A stretch of DNA of 64,000 nucleotides from Epiperipatus broadwayi. Taxonomy: Eukaryota; Onychophora; Udeonychophora; Euonychophora; Peripatidae. The stretch's first letter is position 1. Every line of letters starts with the position of its first letter. The notes under the pieces were generated by a model. That model saw only the letters and a list, made by a program, of their open reading frames with translations. It was not told where the DNA came from and did no database searches. The translations under genes were made by a program, and so were the position numbers. This document shows, piece after piece, positions 11,560-21,529 of this stretch. Where the stretch lies: NCBI GenBank assembly GCA_028023455.1, contig JAQFVV010000231.1, positions 1,255,001-1,319,000 on the forward strand, in the 5' to 3' direction.

Positions 11560-12611
11560 TAATATATTAAAGATTTGATAATTTTTTTTTAATTTTGAAT
11601 TGATTAAAGGTCAAAGTAACAACTTCTATTTGTAATATAAAGAAATTAGTTTAAATAGTTCAGAAATTTTCACAGTAGAAGATTCTACAGTAATTTAAAA
11701 AAATTGCTTTTGAAAGCATATATTATGAAGAAACAAATGAAATCACATTATGTTTTGTTAGCATTAACCTAATAGTTAAAGAATGGAAAGTAGCGATAAT
11801 GAACATAAAACTGAGATCACTAAAATATATATTTGCAAAACTGGTATTAGGTTTATATAACATAGAAGTGACTTGGCTTGAGTTCAAAACCTTATAAATT
11901 TTTGGCTATCGGGATGTTACCTTGAAGCCAATAAACATCACATGATCACCAATATTGTATGGAGATACTGTATGACAATATTGTATGGAGAGTTTTGCCT
12001 GTTTTAATGTTACCTTGAATGGTATAAAGGAATTGAAAGTGACTGCTAGGTAATTCACTGACCAAAGGAAAATATGTTGGGGATCAGGAGGGGAAAGGGT
12101 GCTGTGAAAATTTTGAGAAAATCTTATGTTGGATAATAAATTTTTAATTGAGAAATACAAAAACCTAAACACTATTAAAACATACATGCAAACTGCACAA
12201 CTCATTATTGGGTCTGACCCCTTTCGTATTTAAACACTTTTTTCTTTATATTCCAATCTGCTTAGTATAAACAGCCCATCATAGTGGCTCTTCACTTATA
12301 TTATTCTCATTTCTCTTGTTCATACATAGAGTTTCATTCTTTATGATAGTATCCTCCTAACAATGATACATGATGCTACATTCTTGGATGTACACATTTT
12401 CTAAAACAGGCTAAAAAAGTTGTAATTGCTACAAATCAACAGATCTATTAAGAAACAAGTATTATTATAAATTTATCATATTTATTTTTGTCAAAGGTTT
12501 ACAATTAAATATTTTTTCTCATTTTTATGTACATGACAGAAATTAACATTTTTAATGGATAAATGGGTAATAAAAACCAGACTTTCACAAAATAATTAAG
12601 ATAACAACAAG
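11560..12611. other. Mostly featureless; short family P end at 11920-12005
   Basis: The stretch around 11927-11997 (AACATCACATGATCACC, ATTGTATGGAGAGTTTTGCC) matches the two ends of family P placed next to each other. The rest shows no genes or repeats that I recognise. Confidence 0.5.
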
Positions 12612-12970
12612 GAAGAAGATATATATTTGTAGTAATGAAGAAGATATATTACAACAGGCAAAATGCTCTATATGTATTGCCACTCAGTGCAGCTAAGAGC
12701 AAGCATAAGAAATGGTGATTATGTGAAGAAGATATATATTTGTAGTAATGAAGAAGATATATTACAACAGGCAAAATGCTCTATATGTATTGCCACTCAG
12801 TGCAGCTAAGAGCAAGCATAAGAAATGGTGATTATGTGAAGAAGATATATATTTGTAGTAATGAAGAAGATATATTACAACAGGCAAAATGCTCTATATG
12901 TATTGCCACTCAGTGCAGCTAAGAGCAAGCATAAGAAATGGTGATTATGTGAAGAAGATATATATTTGTA
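12612..12970. repeat. Tandem array, 113-bp unit, three identical copies plus a partial
   Basis: GAAGAAGATATATATTTGTA starts at 12612, 12725, 12838 and 12951. The three full units look identical base for base, so the expansion is recent. Each unit contains GTATTGCCACTCAGTGCAGC, which matches one end of family P, and CATAAGAAATGGTGATTATG, which matches the other end. The unit therefore seems to have arisen from a deleted family P element. Confidence 0.92.
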
Positions 12971-13789
12971 CATGATGAAATGACTTTTATTATTACTATT
13001 CTTATATGCTTATAATAGGGTAATAACAACATATAATGGATCACGTAAAATTTCAGTCTGAGTATGGGGTGTCAAGTGTAAAACGATAGTACACCACTAA
13101 TTTAGATGGCCATTAACTAATCAAACGTGTAGTAGAATGTTCTGGAATATAGTGCCAAAAATATTCCTATGAGCTATTTAGTGGGAAAGCTGATTTGATT
13201 GCAGAGTTGTGCATGGATATTGAAATAAATCCACTGCAAATTAATGAAATATAATATTACAGATATAAATTGACTTTATAAAAGTGTAGTAGACTCTGGC
13301 CATTAATATGGTCGAGACTAAAAGATATGACCTTCAGTTTTCAAACTGATGTTTAAATCTACAACTGTGTGACCATATCTTCATTTAACTGAGTGTATAA
13401 AATGGATGAATGACTGCAAACTTAATTTAAAAAGTACAATCAGATATCAATGATTGAGATTGTTTAAAATCATCAGAAATTATTTATTAAAATTATTAAT
13501 GGCAGAAGCAAAAGTCAACTACTTTCGTAGGTGTTGCTGAATAAAATATATTACCATAGTTGCTCAAAAAGTATAGAAAGAGTATAACAATGCAATACTT
13601 CCATTCAATTGGCTTGTCAGGTTACATGTGAGTAGCCATCTATAAGGAAAATCTTAAGTGCAATCAGAAATCCAAAACGACCTGGAAAACATTATAAGAT
13701 TTAAGCACATTGAAACCCCAAATCTAAATGCCATCTACATTTAAAATCCACTTAAAATCTTATTTACATATTACTAAAGTGGGGTGTCA
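12971..13789. other. No recognised features
   Basis: A+T-rich sequence with no gene or repeat recognised. Confidence 0.4.
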
Positions 13790-14024
13790 CAGAGTGTCCA
13801 ACCCCAGGACTTGCTTCACTTACCCACACCCTTTTGGCAGATCTTATGTTATTTCAAACCATTCTTTCAATACAATATATATAAAATATCAATCACTCCC
13901 CCCACACTCCAGAGTGTCCAACCCCAGGACTTGCTTCACTTACCCACACCCTTTTGGCAGATCTTATGTTATTTCAAACCATTCTTTCAATACAATATAT
14001 ATAAAATATCAATCACTCCCCCCA
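13790..14024. repeat. Tandem duplication, 120-bp unit, two copies
   Basis: CAGAGTGTCCAACCCCAGGA begins at 13790 and again at 13910, and the two units are identical until the second ends near 14024 in CCCCCC. The duplicated frames read through both copies, but the protein repeats exactly and has no recognisable domain. Confidence 0.93.
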
Positions 14025-14264
14025 AAAACTACGTCTTTCCAGCAAACACATTTAACAGCAAGAAAAAAATGTTACCTGTCAATTGTTTGTTGCAAAGTTG
14101 TTGTATATGTTGAAATATAGACCTGTCCAAACAAGAAATTTACATTAGAGAATATCTTAAATTGTTCACTAACAAACATGTTTAATTTAAATGCATAACA
14201 TTTGCTATAAAAATCATAGCATGGGAGGGTGATTCATAATTTATTATTTTCCTGAAGGTCTATG

Positions 14265-14475
14265 ATGATGATATTTTGGTTTTATTAATATACTGGACTA
14301 TTTCCCCCATCTAAAATTAAGTATTGAATATCTTTAGAAAAATTTAACTTAATTTAAATTTTACATTTACATTCAGTTGTTAGTAATATCACATAAGTTA
14401 GTATATGTATAACATTTTGAGAGGTATTATTCTTCTCTCTTCTTCAGGTGTTGCTGCTGTGATGGCAAATGATTT
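14265..14475 (-). mobile_element. SINE-3 fragment
   Basis: On the minus strand: CCATCACAGCAGCAACACC, then TGAAGAAGAGA, and downstream the AAATTTAAATTAAGTT and AAGATATTCAATACTTA tail. The same order occurs at 52.03-52.25 kb (where a tRNA-like head is present) and at about 51.4-51.55 kb on the minus strand. This copy lacks the tRNA-like head. Confidence 0.5.
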
Positions 14476-14929
14476 TCAATTAAAGGTAAATTAAAAAGAA
14501 CTTTGACTAACCAATAATTTTATATTTAGTAGAATATTGCTCACATAATGCATTGCAAGTTTTGCATGAAGCACTATGTTAGTCATGGATTTATGAAAAA
14601 TTATGGCAAATTACTATTGATAATAATGAATTAGAGGCCTTTCATTGCTTTATTGTAGGGGTTTCTATCAAGAAAGGAGTTTGCTATTAACTGAAAGGAC
14701 ACCCTTTGATTTCTCTTGCAGGCCTTAAATGAACCGAACAGGGCGAATTCCATGTCCACTCCATACGTTCTTGTTGTTGCAGCTGTTATTACTATGCAAT
14801 TATTCATATAGTATACAAACATGGATGGGCTGCTCATCAACACACATTAGACAGCTGGTGAGTTTGTTGGCTTTTTACTTCTTGAGCATAAGATCAAGAA
14901 ATACTATGGTCTTTCTTCTCAGTTGCCTG

Positions 14930-15130
14930 ATAAGGTAGAATGAGTGACTCCTTATCTTCAAAATGTTTTACAGCAGTGCTGCAAGAAGTATTTTGTGGAT
15001 TAAAATGGACAGCTAAAGGAGTGAAAGTAAATAGAGATTGTGAAAGTAAATGAAGATTATTTAAGTCATTTAGATTTTGCAGATGGTGTAGTTGCTTTTG
15101 CAAATAATGCTTTAGAGCTACAGATTTGAA
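14930..15130 (+). pseudogene. RTE-type reverse transcriptase remnant (palm region)
   Basis: The frame starting near 14950 reads SLSSKCFTAVLQEVFCGLKW, then KGVKVNRD. After a short gap another frame reads HLDFADGVVAFANNALELQ. This is the palm segment of an RTE-clade reverse transcriptase, where the catalytic motif is normally FADD; here the second Asp is Gly. A stop and a frame change separate the two parts, so it is dead. The minus-strand half of the 24.2-25.1 kb insertion covers the same region. Confidence 0.75.
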
Positions 15131-15899
15131 CATGTATAGCCCCATCTACCTATTGCGATAGCGTACTAAATGGTTTTAAAGCCTGAGTTTGTTCCCAATC
15201 AAATAAATACTCATTTACATTATTCTAATACTCATTTACAGTATCAATCTGTTTATGCAACTTGTAAACAATTTCAATATACATGTATAAGTAAAGAATA
15301 CCCACAAGCTTTATAAAAGAAACCAAGAGTAGAAGAAAAGTTACAGATCATTAGATCTATATATATATGAACAAAAACAATACGATACATTCAGAATAAT
15401 AATAAAATTATACAAAACTATCTAAATTGGTTAGAACAAAAAAAAAAAAATTATCTCGGACGAAATTGAATTTCTTGCCCGCCTTTTATGATAACTCAAT
15501 AAAGTCGTTAACAGTCATATCTACCAATCATCGCAATAGAAGTACAAATTGTCTTCATCTCGCGCTATCAGATTTGGCTTAATCGTAGGAGAAAGAAATC
15601 TCAAATTAGCTAATTAAGACTAGTAAAGCCATTGTTTCTATTTCTGTTTAGCTGCTGTAACTTAAAATCACATTAATTAGAATTACCTTTATAATTAGCT
15701 TTCTCAAAGAGAGAATAAATCTTGACTGTAATATAATCAGAAAATGTTCAGCTTAGAGGGTTTTTTTTTTACAAGTTATAACAACAACTCCTTAAAAATT
15801 TTCCGTATTCATCATCATCAGCAATAGTGATCACTCGGAAGCGAATGTAGTTATTTGAAGATGTAATTATAAATTTATTTAAACGCACATTAATATATT
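15131..15899. other. No recognised features
   Basis: A+T-rich sequence with nothing recognised. Confidence 0.4.
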
Positions 15900-16081
15900 A
15901 AGTAATATTTACTAATGCTTTAACCTCGATAATATGCGTCTGAAAAATAGGAAGGTAGAGACCTCTACAGGTCTTAATCTTAACCACAAGCTTAAGCTTG
16001 TGGTTAAGACCTGTAGAGGTACCTACCTTCGCATTTTTCAGAAGCATATTATCGAGGTTAAAGCCTTAGTAAATATTACTT
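15900..16081. repeat. Nearly spacerless palindrome, arms about 90 bp
   Basis: The sequence is its own reverse complement around position 15993/15994 (centre CAAGCTTAAGCTTG). Arms run from AAGTAATATTT on the left to AAATATTACTT on the right. The main difference is a 6-base insertion in the left arm (TTAATC duplicated) plus a few substitutions. The apparent reading frame across it is an artefact of the palindrome. It could be a MITE or a replication-derived foldback. Confidence 0.9.
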
Positions 16082-16450
16082 ATTTGAAGAAGATAAACAA
16101 TTATATACTATGTACTGGAAATGAGTTTAACGATTATACAAACCACTCTAAGTGATCTTCAGAAAACTTTTCCAAGACTTCTTCCTACTTGTAGACCTTC
16201 ATCATATTCTTTCCTTTGCCATATTTTCCCAATAGAAGTGATCCTTAGACGATCCTTTGATAACCTTCATAATGTAAATGGGGTCTGCCTCCCCTGTGGA
16301 AACCATGCTCAAGGTGAATATAAACTACATTTAGAAAGTCTTTCATTGTTCATTTACTTCGCATTTCCTGTTCTATGGAGATATGATGTTACTATTGCAG
16401 ACTCTATAGGAGCATTTCTATCAAACTGAAGAACATTTTGATCTAGTCGC
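16082..16450. other. Short unidentified open frame, no assignment
   Basis: A 102-residue plus-strand frame (16121-16429) ends here. It contains a Cys-Leu-Pro-Cys-Gly-Asn-His segment but no domain I recognise, and it begins within unremarkable sequence. The base composition is slightly richer in G+C than the surroundings, so it could be transposon debris. I do not call it a gene. Confidence 0.3.
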
Positions 16451-16566
16451 AATATGTGTATCTAAACAGAGCAAAACTCTCCATACAGTACTGCCACCTG
16501 TGCTAAACAGAGTAATCAATGGATGCCAGAAGGCTTGTGCATAAAATCCCTATCTAATGCCTACTC

Positions 16567-16625
16567 ATCCAATATCCCCAGACTAGTTTCTGGCTTGTGG
16601 CCTTCATCAGTGAGGAGCTTTGGAT
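16567..16625 (-). ncRNA. Hammerhead ribozyme, family P, copy 1
   Basis: On the minus strand: CTGATGA (16610-16604), stem II GGC/GCC with loop CACAA, GAAA (16590-16587), then CTAGTC before the predicted cleavage. Stem I pairs TCCTCA with TGGGGA, and a second helix pairs ATCCAA with TTGGAT beyond a small internal loop. This is a type I layout, open at stem I. Confidence 0.85.
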
Positions 16626-17006
16626 CTGAGAGCACTGCATCTAGATCTTAGGATCTAATGCAACCCTCTAGCAACCACCTTTTATCTCTACTTAACTACA
16701 AAACTATGAGAATGAAATTGGAAAACACAAAAAATATTTTCAATCTAAGCGCAATAGCTTATATAGTCATATGGGTCTGAACTCAGTTCAGCACCCATAC
16801 ATTTTGGTGTCTTTGGCTCTTTTACAACCATAGCCACCACTATCCTATTAGGCAGGATTGGTGTTAAACCATTAAACATCACATGATCACATTAATTGTT
16901 GATAAACAGAGCAAAACTCTCCATACAGTATTGCCACCTGTGCTAAACAGAGTAATCAATGGATGCCAGAAGGCTTATGCATAAAATCCCTATCTAATGC
17001 CTACTC

Positions 17007-17065
17007 ATCCAATATCCCCAGACTAGTTTCTGGCTTGTGGCCTTCGTCAGTGAGGAGCTTTGGAT
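17007..17065 (-). ncRNA. Hammerhead ribozyme, family P, copy 2
   Basis: Identical layout to copy 1, 440 bases further on. The only core change is CTGACGA instead of CTGATGA (17050-17044). That falls at position 7, which is variable in natural hammerheads, so cleavage need not be lost. Confidence 0.82.
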
Positions 17066-17670
17066 CTGAGAGCACTGCATCTAGATCTTAGGATCTAATG
17101 CAACCCTCTAGCAACCACCTTTTATCTCTACTTAACTACAAAACTATGAGAATGAAATTGAAAACACAAAAAATATTTTCAATCTAAGCTCAATAGCTTA
17201 TATAGTCATATGGATCTGAACTCAGTTCAGCACCCATACATTTTGATGTCTTTGGCTCTTTTACAACCATAGCCACCACTATCCTATTAGCCAGGATTGG
17301 TGTTAAACCATTAAGCATCACATGATCACATTTCCTATATTAGCACATTAATTGTATGGAGAGTTTTGCTCTGTTTATCAACAATTAATGTGCTAGTATA
17401 GGAAATGTGATCAAGTGATGCTTAATGGTTTAACACCAATCCTGCCTAATAGGATAGTGGTGGCTATGGTTGTAAAAGAGACAAAGACACCAAAATGTAT
17501 GGGTGCTGAACTGAGTTCAGACCCATATGACTATATAAGCTATTGAGCTTAGATTGAAAATATTTTTTGTGTTTTCAATTTCATTCTCATAGTTTTGTAG
17601 TTAAGTAGAGATAAAAGGTGGTTGCTAGAGGGTTGCATTAGATCTTAAGATCTAGATGCAGTGCTCTCAG

Positions 17671-17729
17671 ATCCAAAGCTCCTCACTGATGAAGGCCACA
17701 AGCCAGAAACTAGTCTGGGGATATTGGAT
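17671..17729 (+). ncRNA. Hammerhead ribozyme, family P, copy 3
   Basis: Best view of the motif. Helix ATCCAA (17671-17676) with TTGGAT (17724-17729), internal loop AGC/TA, helix TCCTCA (17680-17685) with TGGGGA (17716-17721), core CTGATGA (17686-17692), stem II AGGCCACAAGCCA (17693-17705), GAAA (17706-17709) and CTAGTC (17710-17715), with predicted cleavage after C17715. Stem III is very short (ACTAGT). The stem II base next to the core is an A.A mismatch, which may slow the reaction. Confidence 0.87.
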
Positions 17730-17892
17730 GAGTAGGCATTAGATAGGGATTTTATGCACAAGCCTTCTGGCATCCATTGATTACTCTGTTTAGCACAGGT
17801 GGCAATACTGTATGGAGAGTTTTGCTCTGTTTATCAACAATTAATGTGCTAGTATAGGAAATGTGATCATATGATGGTTAATATGTGTATCT

Positions 17893-18279
17893 CTTTGATG
17901 AATATTCCATCTTTTAACTTGGTTGACACAGCAGCACATTAAAACCTGTGATGCAAATTGATATTTAAATCAACTTTTCTACTTAAAAAGGTATCAAGAT
18001 ATTTAATTTGGCTCACATTCTCAATTGATAATCTTCAAGCAATTCTGGACAATTCTTCAAGCAATTCTGGACAATGGTTCTAGATTAGCATAAATTTCAA
18101 ATTATTTTCTAGAAATACAAATTTACAAATTATAATTACTCTTAAAAGTAATAGCAAACAAAGACTTTGAATATGCCATCATCAGATATTCAATGATATG
18201 GATGGCTAAAGGGTTGGAGAGCAGAGAAGACTGAAGCCTGTTCATTAAAGTTTGAAGATTTGCTATATTAACATAAAAT
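17893..18279. other. No gene; 21-bp direct repeat at 18038-18080
   Basis: AATTCTTCAAGCAATTCTGG occurs twice in tandem near 18040-18080. Nothing else recognised. Confidence 0.5.
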
Positions 18280-18475
18280 GAGCACTGATTGTATATATGT
18301 GTGGGAGATGATCTGGACCAACTGATGAGTTCTGTCTTAGCATGAAATATGTACAGTGGAGACCGTTTATCTTTTTCACATGTATGTGGTCGTGTGTGTC
18401 GGTTGTATACGATAAAGTAGATACTACAGGGAGCTTGAGAGTCTGGGTTCAAATCCCCTCTAATTACATATTTTT
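18280..18475 (+). mobile_element. Family H copy with hammerhead-like core and B-box-like 3' part
   Basis: Contains CTGATGA (18322-18328), a 15-base stem II with one mismatch, and GAAA (18344-18347). Downstream is GGGTTCAAATCCCC (about 18439-18452), which matches the RNA polymerase III B-box and also occurs in the copies at 39.3 kb and, weaker, 51.25 kb. This subfamily therefore seems to join a hammerhead-like unit to a tRNA-like sequence. Confidence 0.6.
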
Positions 18476-18723
18476 AATATACTTCTATTTAAATATTAAA
18501 TATAAAAAAGGTAATGAAATGAAATATGTAATCAGAACAAGTTTTTTTTGTTATTGCATGACTGCTGCGGAAAATCTTTAGAGAATGAAATGGAAGCCAT
18601 TTTAACTTCATTTCTAAAGGGCCAATGAATTATTAAAAATATAGAAAACAATGAATAATTCTTTTAAAATTTAAAATTCCATTTATAATTATTTTTAAAA
18701 TGGCAAAAAATAACTGCTAGAGT

Positions 18724-18801
18724 CATTACTAAAGCATTCATTTTTTACCCAATCATAGCTTGCATTACTAAAGCATTCATTTTTTACCCAATCACAGCTT
18801 G
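18724..18801. repeat. Tandem repeat, 39-bp unit, two copies
   Basis: CATTACTAAAGCATTCATTT begins at 18724 and 18763, with one or two differences between the copies. Confidence 0.88.
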
Positions 18802-18989
18802 TGTGCTTTATATTACTACTGTTTTTCTCAACTTTTCTTCTTAAAATAAATACTGTAAAATAAAAACTCAGTTCCATCTCAAATAATTTCAAAAAATAAA
18901 TATTTTCAAAAATAATGATAAATATATAAATAAATTATGAAAAAACACCTTTAAAAATCTTAACATAAGAACTATGCTCTTGTGTTAAA

Positions 18990-19290
18990 GGTAATCTCTA
19001 ATTTAATAAATGATTAGTAATAATCACAACTGTAATTATTTAGAGTTGATTGTGTCAAAGTTGTAAGTGTAGTTAATGTGACACTTGTAAATAACAATGA
19101 ACAATTTACTATTGCTAAATACTAAGAATAAGACAGAGATATATGTGAGATATGGTGATTTGGACAAACTGATGAGTGCTGGTTCAGCATGAAATGCATA
19201 TTAGGAGTCATTTGCCTTTTAGAATATCTTTATTCATACATTTTAAAAAGAATGTTTGGTGGTGTGGAGGTTGTTAGATGCATCGATAAA
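18990..19290 (+). mobile_element. Family H copy, well-preserved hammerhead-like core
   Basis: Shares the AATCTCTAATTTAATAAATG, TGTCAAAGTTGTAAG and ACAATTTACTATTG blocks with the copy at 45.95-46.23 kb, followed by the hammerhead-like core and a shared GGTGGTGTGGAGGTT ending. No protein is encoded. The unit boundaries are approximate. Confidence 0.65.
19169..19194 (+). ncRNA. Hammerhead-like core, family H
   Basis: CTGATGA (19169-19175), then GTGCTG-GTT-CAGCAT forming a 6-bp hairpin with one G.T end pair, then GAAA (19191-19194). This is exactly the invariant part of a hammerhead. Partner strands for stems I and III are not clear in this copy. In the 39.2-kb copy GAAAT(G/A)CAT can pair with a downstream GTGCATC, which gives a plausible stem III and cleavage site. 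Confidence 0.55.
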
Positions 19291-19475
19291 ATATACTTAT
19301 AACTAATTGAAATACTACCTATCACTATACTAGTAATGATAGAGAAATTAGAAAATCATATAATATTACAATATAAGCCAAAAACAAAATTTTACAAAAA
19401 TGCTCTCACGAATCATGATTTTATCTATTAATGAATAGATCTGCTCAAGTGAAATTCAATTAGATACAAACAACT

Positions 19476-19511
<36 letters not shown>

Positions 19512-19513
19512 AA
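19476..19513. repeat. TA/CA microsatellite
   Basis: A TA run of about 20 bases passes directly into a CA run of about 16 bases. Confidence 0.95.
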
Positions 19514-19974
19514 ACAAAGCATATGATTTGATGATGGTTTGTTCAGGATGAATTGCAGAAATACAATATGGAGGGGGAGGGGCATTTGTCTGTTTTAGAT
19601 CTCTTCAAAGCATTATTGGTATCTAGTTGAACTTCATATGAGAAGGACTATTTTTTAACAGATAAAACTATGATTGTAAGAGAATTTTTAGTAAAACTTT
19701 GTTTTCTGGATAAGTATGGCAATGTTATGTGATTTTCTATTTTATTTTATAACCAAATTTCTATTTCACCACATTCTGTAATTACTTGAATGAATATATA
19801 TGAAAAGCTAAAGAAAGTTATAATTATACATTATTCCACATGGAAAAAAGTAGAATAAAAGTGAATTAATTATTCCTTGTGGTTGGAATTAACAATAGCA
19901 GATATATTCATCTTTAAATAAAACTTAAAATATAAATGTGGGTAAAAATTCCATAATAATTTCTAGTTTTAATA

Positions 19975-20859
19975 CACCTGGGTCTCGTTTTATGCGGATT
20001 ATTTTAATGCGATTTTGAAGTTATGCGATTCATGTTTCTTGTTAATATCTTTCATATTTCACTATATTTATTAGATATCAAGAAATTTAAATTATTAATA
20101 ACTTATTTTGACTAGAAATACATTTTTTTTTCAAAAATATAACGTTATATTAGCAGCTAACGTGAATATGGCCTGAAGCTGTATTTAGAAACTTAGCTTC
20201 TATGTAATTAACTTACTCATACTATTGAGTAAATAGTAATAATAGATTTATGCGTATGTATAAAAATATCGCATTAAATATTCAAAATTTTTAAACTTTT
20301 AAAATGTATTTTGTTAGATATTAACAGAAATAAATATTTTTTTAAATTTTTAAAATAAATAACAACGAAGATTTTATTGATTTTATAAACTGAAAATAAT
20401 CTTTCTAATGATAATCTTTTTGTTTTGATTGCGATCTCATTTTTTTAATATAGAAACAGCACAAGACTGAAAGTGGCACTAGTTGTACATCACATCACAA
20501 ATCTGATGTCTTACCAGTTCACAAACGAATGCATATTGTCAAATAGCGGTAATGGTTAAAATATATATGAAAAATTGTAAAATTAAATACTGTAGTTAAT
20601 AAAAAAAAAAGTAAAAAAGGCTTGCCTTGTAATAATTTTTTTCAAATATTTGAAATTTTTTTTTAGTCATACTTTATTTTCTTATTTTTTTAATACGAAT
20701 TTTAAAGTATTTTTTCCTTGTTGCTTTGCTTTTATGCCGATTTTTGAAAATTACAGCACTATCCCCCATTTTTTAAGGTAAGTTAAGTTTATTTTTGTGC
20801 GATTTCTTTTGTGCGCATTTCTGAGGAACCCATCTACTGCATAAAATGAGACCCAGGTG
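19975..20859. mobile_element. Pogo/Tigger-like non-autonomous DNA transposon, copy 1
   Basis: The terminal inverted repeats read CACCTGGGTCTCGTTTTATG at the left and its near complement CATAAAATGAGACCCAGGTG at the right, with TA on both outer sides as for Tc1/mariner elements. The inner terminal sequence (TTTTAATGCGATTTTGAAG... / ...TGCGATTTCTTTTGTGCG) repeats a TTTATGCG theme like that of Tigger/pogo ends (family knowledge). Length is about 885 bases. No transposase frame survives, so it would depend on a transposase made elsewhere. Copy 2 is at 39362-40333. Confidence 0.8.
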
Positions 20860-21529
20860 TATTTTTAAAAATAATCACTAATGTATTTATCTGGGGGAAA
20901 TGTTGTCATAGATAAGGATGCTGCAAATTTGGCACCTTTACAAATAAATTGTAATAATTTGATATTGATAACTACTGAGCAAAAATAATAAAGATATAAT
21001 TTGATGATGGTTTGTTAAGGATGAATTGCAGAAATGCAATGAAGAGGGGGATGGGGGAATTTGTCTGTTTTAGATATCTTCATTCTTTTGATTAAAATAT
21101 ATATTATAAAGTGAAAGTTGTAAGAATGTTATTATATATTACTACTAAAAATAAAAAAATAAAATCGATTCTTAATTAAATCTTCATCAATTGCAAAAGA
21201 AATTTATATATATTTCAATAATAATTATGCAGTAAAAAAATTGGCAGGAAATTTATATAAAGATTTTTTTAAAAAAGATAAATCTTTTGTGCGTTTTAAA
21301 AGCATTATTATTACCAATGAAATCAATAAGTTTTTACCTGTTTTTTTTTTTTAATTTAAAAGCAAAATATTACACAGTTTGTGTTTAATAATTCACTTTA
21401 TTTCTTTTCTTTCAGTTACCAAGAACAAAAAAAAACAAAGGTTTAACCATATGTATATATGTGTGCAATAAATGCTGTGTTAAAGACGAATAGAAAATAT
21501 AGGTAATAGGATATATTTGATCATAGGAA
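20860..21529. other. No gene; short repeated segment near 20995-21075
   Basis: The segment TTTGATGATGGTTTGTT...GAATTGCAGAAATGCAAT and TTTGTCTGTTTTAGAT also occurs at 19527-19600, so it is a low-copy repeat. Nothing else recognised. Confidence 0.45.

Larger units (their letters stand above)
16464..17879. mobile_element. Family P complex: two tandem minus units and one inverted unit, 13-bp target-site duplication
   Basis: Three copies of a 440-base non-coding unit. Two lie head to tail on the minus strand (AAACAGAGCAAAACTCTCC at 16464 and 16904). The third is on the plus strand (about 17380-17822) and pairs with the second across a 25-base spacer. A further 57 bases of a fourth unit follow. 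The whole block is bounded by AATATGTGTATCT on both sides (16451-16463 and 17880-17892), a 13-bp direct repeat that implies a single insertion event. Each full unit carries a hammerhead ribozyme. Tandem and inverted insertion with target-site duplication and hammerheads is characteristic of Penelope-like elements and retrozymes (family knowledge); the assignment itself is inferred because no protein is encoded. Confidence 0.85.

Noticed and set aside
12612-12970. Regular repeats that might suggest a CRISPR array
   Set aside because: The whole 113-bp unit is identical with no variable spacers, and the window is eukaryotic.
13728-14120. Two overlapping frames of 109-130 residues with an exact internal repeat
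   Set aside because: They are a by-product of the 120-bp tandem duplication, whose period is divisible by three. No homology recognised.
14729-14938. A 69-residue frame with a hydrophobic start that could be a signal peptide
   Set aside because: No cleavage-site context, no homology and a competing frame on the other strand; treated as chance.
15934-16155. A 73-residue frame across the palindrome
   Set aside because: The frame is produced by the palindrome arms and shows no domain.
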